Of a stretch of 22,609 nucleotides of DNA, positions 20,683 through 22,609 are shown piece after piece (positions within the stretch are counted from its first letter, which is position 1; the number at the start of each line of letters is the position of its first letter). The DNA comes from a virus, in IMG/VR virus record IMGVR_UViG_3300037189_029083, positions 1 to 22,609 of that record; one strand, 5' to 3'. A model generated the notes under the pieces. It saw nothing but the letters and a program-made list of their open reading frames with translations. It did not search any database and was not told the origin of the DNA. The translations under genes and the position numbers were made by a program.

Positions 20683-21137
20683 TGCCGCTGTATGAGTTTG
20701 TATGCGAGCGGCACGGCACGTGGGAGATGATTGCTGCTCACACCGTTGAAACACTTGCCTGCCCAGACTGCGGCGAGGAATCAAAGCGCATCTTCTCACT
20801 CTGCGCCAGGACAACTGCCCACTGGGGAGACAGCGACTGGGGCATCAATGGTCACTATGATGCTGGACTCGGTCAGCGCGTATTCAGCAGAAGTCACCAG
20901 GATAGGTTGTTAAAGGAACGCGGTCTCATCCGTGAGAGTGACCTTGGCGGTGATAAATTCGTCGATGACTACAAGACAAAGGCCTTTGCTGAAAGAGACA
21001 GGTTAGATAAAGTAACAAATACCTACACAGATAATCTAAAGAAGTATGGTGGCGACAAGATGAAAGCAGTTGTCGATACCTTTCCAGCACACGAGATGTT
21101 AGCCCAGCCAGATAAAACCACATCAACAGGAGTTTGA
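20682..21137 (+). CDS. FmdB-like zinc-ribbon protein with phage-specific C-terminus
   Basis: This 151-residue protein shares its first base with the portal stop. The N-terminus MPLYEFVCERHGTWEMI...LACPDCGEESKRIFS is an FmdB-type zinc ribbon, with Cys8, His11, Cys27 and Cys30 as likely ligands; the first pair is C-x2-H where the common form is C-x2-C. Residues 45-151 have no known domain: polar, helical, with KERGLIRESDLGGDKFVDDYKTKAFAERDRLDK. Such ribbons are frequent beside portal genes in phages (from memory), with unknown task; DNA or protein binding during head assembly or packaging is plausible. Confidence 0.8.
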   Translation: MPLYEFVCERHGTWEMIAAHTVETLACPDCGEESKRIFSLCARTTAHWGDSDWGINGHYDAGLGQRVFSRSHQDRLLKERGLIRESDLGGDKFVDDYKTKAFAERDRLDKVTNTYTDNLKKYGGDKMKAVVDTFPAHEMLAQPDKTTSTGV

Positions 21138-21138
21138 G

Positions 21139-21684
21139 ATGCCAATGGACGAGATGAAGAAGATGGACCTTGAAGCTATGAAGAACGATATGATGGCAAT
21201 GGAAGAAACTGCCGATATGCGTGAGGACGAACTGTATGCCAAGGCTGCTCCCTCAGGACGCTTCACCGGCAAGACTGTCAATGCACTTATCGACGCTGCC
21301 AACCGCCTGCTGCCATTGTTCGGCATCAAGGACCAGCATCCACGCGTTGAAGGCGATATGCAGACCAAGCTGCCCACCTCACTGATGAGGCTTCTGTCTA
21401 TGGTAGCCGCTGCTATTGGGGACGCTGTTGATGAAGGTATGCTGTCTGAGGATGCCGTTGTTATGCTGGATGGCATAAGCGACGATGCAGGCCTGCAGGC
21501 ACTTGCTGGCCGCCTCAATATGGCAGCAAAGTCTCCCCAGTTCAAGAAGTTCCTGAAGTCTCCAAAGAAGGTCTCGGTTGAAGTCGAGGTCGAGAGTGGC
21601 GGCGAAGGAGAGGAAGGCGGTGAAGCATCGCCCGAAGAGATGAGCCCAGATGATATGGACGCAATGTTCGCGTCGAGGATGTAA
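21139..21684 (+). CDS. 181-residue helical head-region protein, unknown
   Basis: ATG follows the preceding stop by one base, with CAGGAG upstream. The N-terminal 30 residues are strikingly rich in Met with acidic and basic residues (MPMDEMKKMDLEAMKNDMMAMEE). A compact helical middle (VNALIDAANRLLPLFGI ... LMRLLSMVAAAIGDAVDEGMLSEDAVVMLDGI) follows, and the C-terminus (from about 148) is strongly acidic (VEVEVESGGEGEEGGEASPEEMSPDDMDAMF). It lies between portal and scaffold, so a head-assembly accessory protein is likely. I do not recognise the family; the Met-rich start and acidic end would suit a transient assembly partner. Confidence 0.65.
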   Translation: MPMDEMKKMDLEAMKNDMMAMEETADMREDELYAKAAPSGRFTGKTVNALIDAANRLLPLFGIKDQHPRVEGDMQTKLPTSLMRLLSMVAAAIGDAVDEGMLSEDAVVMLDGISDDAGLQALAGRLNMAAKSPQFKKFLKSPKKVSVEVEVESGGEGEEGGEASPEEMSPDDMDAMFASRM

Positions 21685-21687
21685 CAA

Positions 21688-22521
21688 ATGAGCACCACAG
21701 CAGCCACGCCAGAAATGGCACCTGCAGCCACCACGGAGACATCGGCAGCTGCAGACAATAGTAACCTTGGGGCCACTGCACAGAGTGTCCCCGTTAGTCA
21801 ATCTGATGCCTCCGTTGATGAGTATGAGCTGAGCCTAGAGGATCTAGCTGCAGCGGACTTTGGAAACGATCCTGCGATGCAGGGCACACACAAGGGAATC
21901 CCAGACTACAAGAAGATACTGGAGCATATTCCAGAGAACGGAAGAAAGTTGGTCCAGAACCTGAGGGCTAGCTACACACAGAAGACTCAGGAGATCGCCG
22001 AGCTGAAACGCGCCCTAGAGTCAGAGAAGCAGAATCTACAGAAGCAGCGTGAATTGCTATCAGAGTCAGAGTTTGCTAAGAACGTGAGGGAGATAGCCAG
22101 CAAACCTGTTGAATCGGATCCCTGGTCGGATGAAGGTCTGCAGGAGCGCATCAACCAGAAGGCTGCTCAGATGATGCAGCAGATGCTGGAGCCCTTGCAG
22201 CAAGATCTTGAAGTCCAGAAGCGTCAGGCTGCGCTTGACTCGTTCAAGGTAAAGCATCCAGATATGACATCGGACGAGCTCCGTGTTCCCATCGCAAAAT
22301 TACTGATGGAACGCCCAGAGCTTAAACTAGAAGATGCATACTATCTAGTAAAGGGACAGAAGAGTATTGAACAGTCAGCTCAGGAAAAGCAAGTGAGACA
22401 AGTCCAGAAGGAAGTTCTCAAGAAGACATCAACTGGCAACGCTGTTCGCAATGCTCAGCCACCAAAGTTCAAATCGGCCTGGGAAGCATATCAATATCAC
22501 AAGGCCAATGGAACAAAATGA
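21688..22521 (+). CDS. Capsid scaffold protein candidate
   Basis: This 277-residue protein starts 3 bases after the previous stop. Residues 1-40 are disordered (Ala/Thr/Ser/Pro). An acidic patch YELSLEDLAAADF (about 46-58) follows, then a long charged coiled coil at about 88-130 (TQKTQEIAELKRALESEKQNLQKQRELL) and a Gln/Met-rich helix (QMMQQMLEPLQQDLEVQKRQAALDSF). A basic C-terminal region ends PPKFKSAWEAYQYHKANGTK. Acidic-disordered start, central coil and basic C-terminus located between portal and the expected capsid gene are the standard scaffold layout (T7 gp9 is 307 residues). The basic tail would bind the coat protein. The ATG of a possible next frame overlaps its stop (ATGA). Confidence 0.8.
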   Translation: MSTTAATPEMAPAATTETSAAADNSNLGATAQSVPVSQSDASVDEYELSLEDLAAADFGNDPAMQGTHKGIPDYKKILEHIPENGRKLVQNLRASYTQKTQEIAELKRALESEKQNLQKQRELLSESEFAKNVREIASKPVESDPWSDEGLQERINQKAAQMMQQMLEPLQQDLEVQKRQAALDSFKVKHPDMTSDELRVPIAKLLMERPELKLEDAYYLVKGQKSIEQSAQEKQVRQVQKEVLKKTSTGNAVRNAQPPKFKSAWEAYQYHKANGTK

Positions 22522-22609
22522 GAATTAAGAATTTCAAGAGTATAGTTACAAGTATCGTGCAACTCCTCCCTACGACATCATCGAACCGAAAGGTCACCGT
22601 GAAATGGAA
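22518..22609 (+). CDS. Possible partial gene at the right edge (frame uncertain)
   Basis: ATG at 22518-22520 overlaps the scaffold stop in the ATGA form used elsewhere here and opens a frame to the window edge (MRIKNFKSIVTSIVQLLPTT...). No good ribosome site precedes it. In another frame, 22529-22609 reads EFQEYSYKYRATPPYDIIEP and on to GHREME, which looks more protein-like but has no start codon before ATG 22604. Either the first frame is real, the gene begins at 22604 (AAAGG upstream), or there is a base error or frameshift near 22540. In T7 order the capsid gene would follow. Confidence 0.3.
   Translation, partial: MRIKNFKSIVTSIVQLLPTTSSNRKVTVKW

Noticed and set aside
21123-21776. 217-residue minus-strand frame opposite the head-region genes
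   Set aside because: Serine/alanine-rich product caused by antisense reading of the acidic and Ala-rich plus-strand genes; the plus-strand genes have ribosome sites and fit the operon.

Overview
The window is a stretch of a tailed double-stranded DNA bacteriophage genome. It shows a large terminase with ATPase and nuclease motifs, a portal protein, a scaffold-like protein, very large virion (ejection-type) proteins, a tail protein with the phage repeat 'GGTTNFLRADGSW', and small lysis-type membrane proteins. Genes are tightly packed with 1-4 base overlaps. They use strong GGAGG-type ribosome sites and some GTG/TTG starts. No tRNA, rRNA, integrase, transposase, CRISPR array or replication gene was seen. 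The virion gene order matches the T7 pattern if read as circular or permuted: TerS?-TerL-portal-scaffold-(capsid beyond the right edge) ... (tail protein off the left edge)-gp14-like-gp15-like-giant gp16-like-tail/fibre-lysis. A podovirus is therefore the best guess. The bacterial host cannot be told from the sequence.

Layout. 1-8683 (+): end of a virion protein, then three adjoining internal-virion/ejection candidates, the last of 1985 residues. 8709-12039 (+): a proline/lysine-rich protein, a tiny basic protein, three tandem beta-rich virion proteins, a repeat-bearing tail protein and a further beta-rich protein. 12049-12750 (+): three small proteins of lysis type. 12796-13379: no convincing gene, but many inverted repeats (candidate structured RNA). 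13380-13850 (-): a PD-(D/E)XK nuclease. 13950-14439 (+): a divergent mini-operon of three small genes, followed by a 22-bp repeat array and two convergent terminators. 14663-16589 (-): an island of four small, mostly very acidic proteins, two of them paralogous. 16590-16989: a remarkable non-coding region. 16990-22521 (+): packaging and head genes (small protein, TerS candidate, TerL, portal, zinc-ribbon protein, unknown, scaffold).

The most interesting part is 16640-16965. Within about 325 bp it holds an AT-rich stretch, a 16-bp perfect palindrome, six tandem 11-bp repeats (GTGACAAYTGT) in exact helical phase, a canonical G-quadruplex motif touching the last repeat, and long-range inverted repeats. 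One of those inverted repeats would pair with part of the G-rich tract. This looks like a replication origin, a packaging (pac/cos) site or a major control region. A 13-bp palindrome built from the same TGACAA half-site lies at 14575, between the two convergent terminators.

A second theme is a recurrent AT-rich element, ATATTTAT or a close variant, in the same orientation ahead of most transcription units. It may be the phage's own promoter class. In two paralogous minus-strand units it is followed by a leader hairpin whose loop carries GGTGATA.
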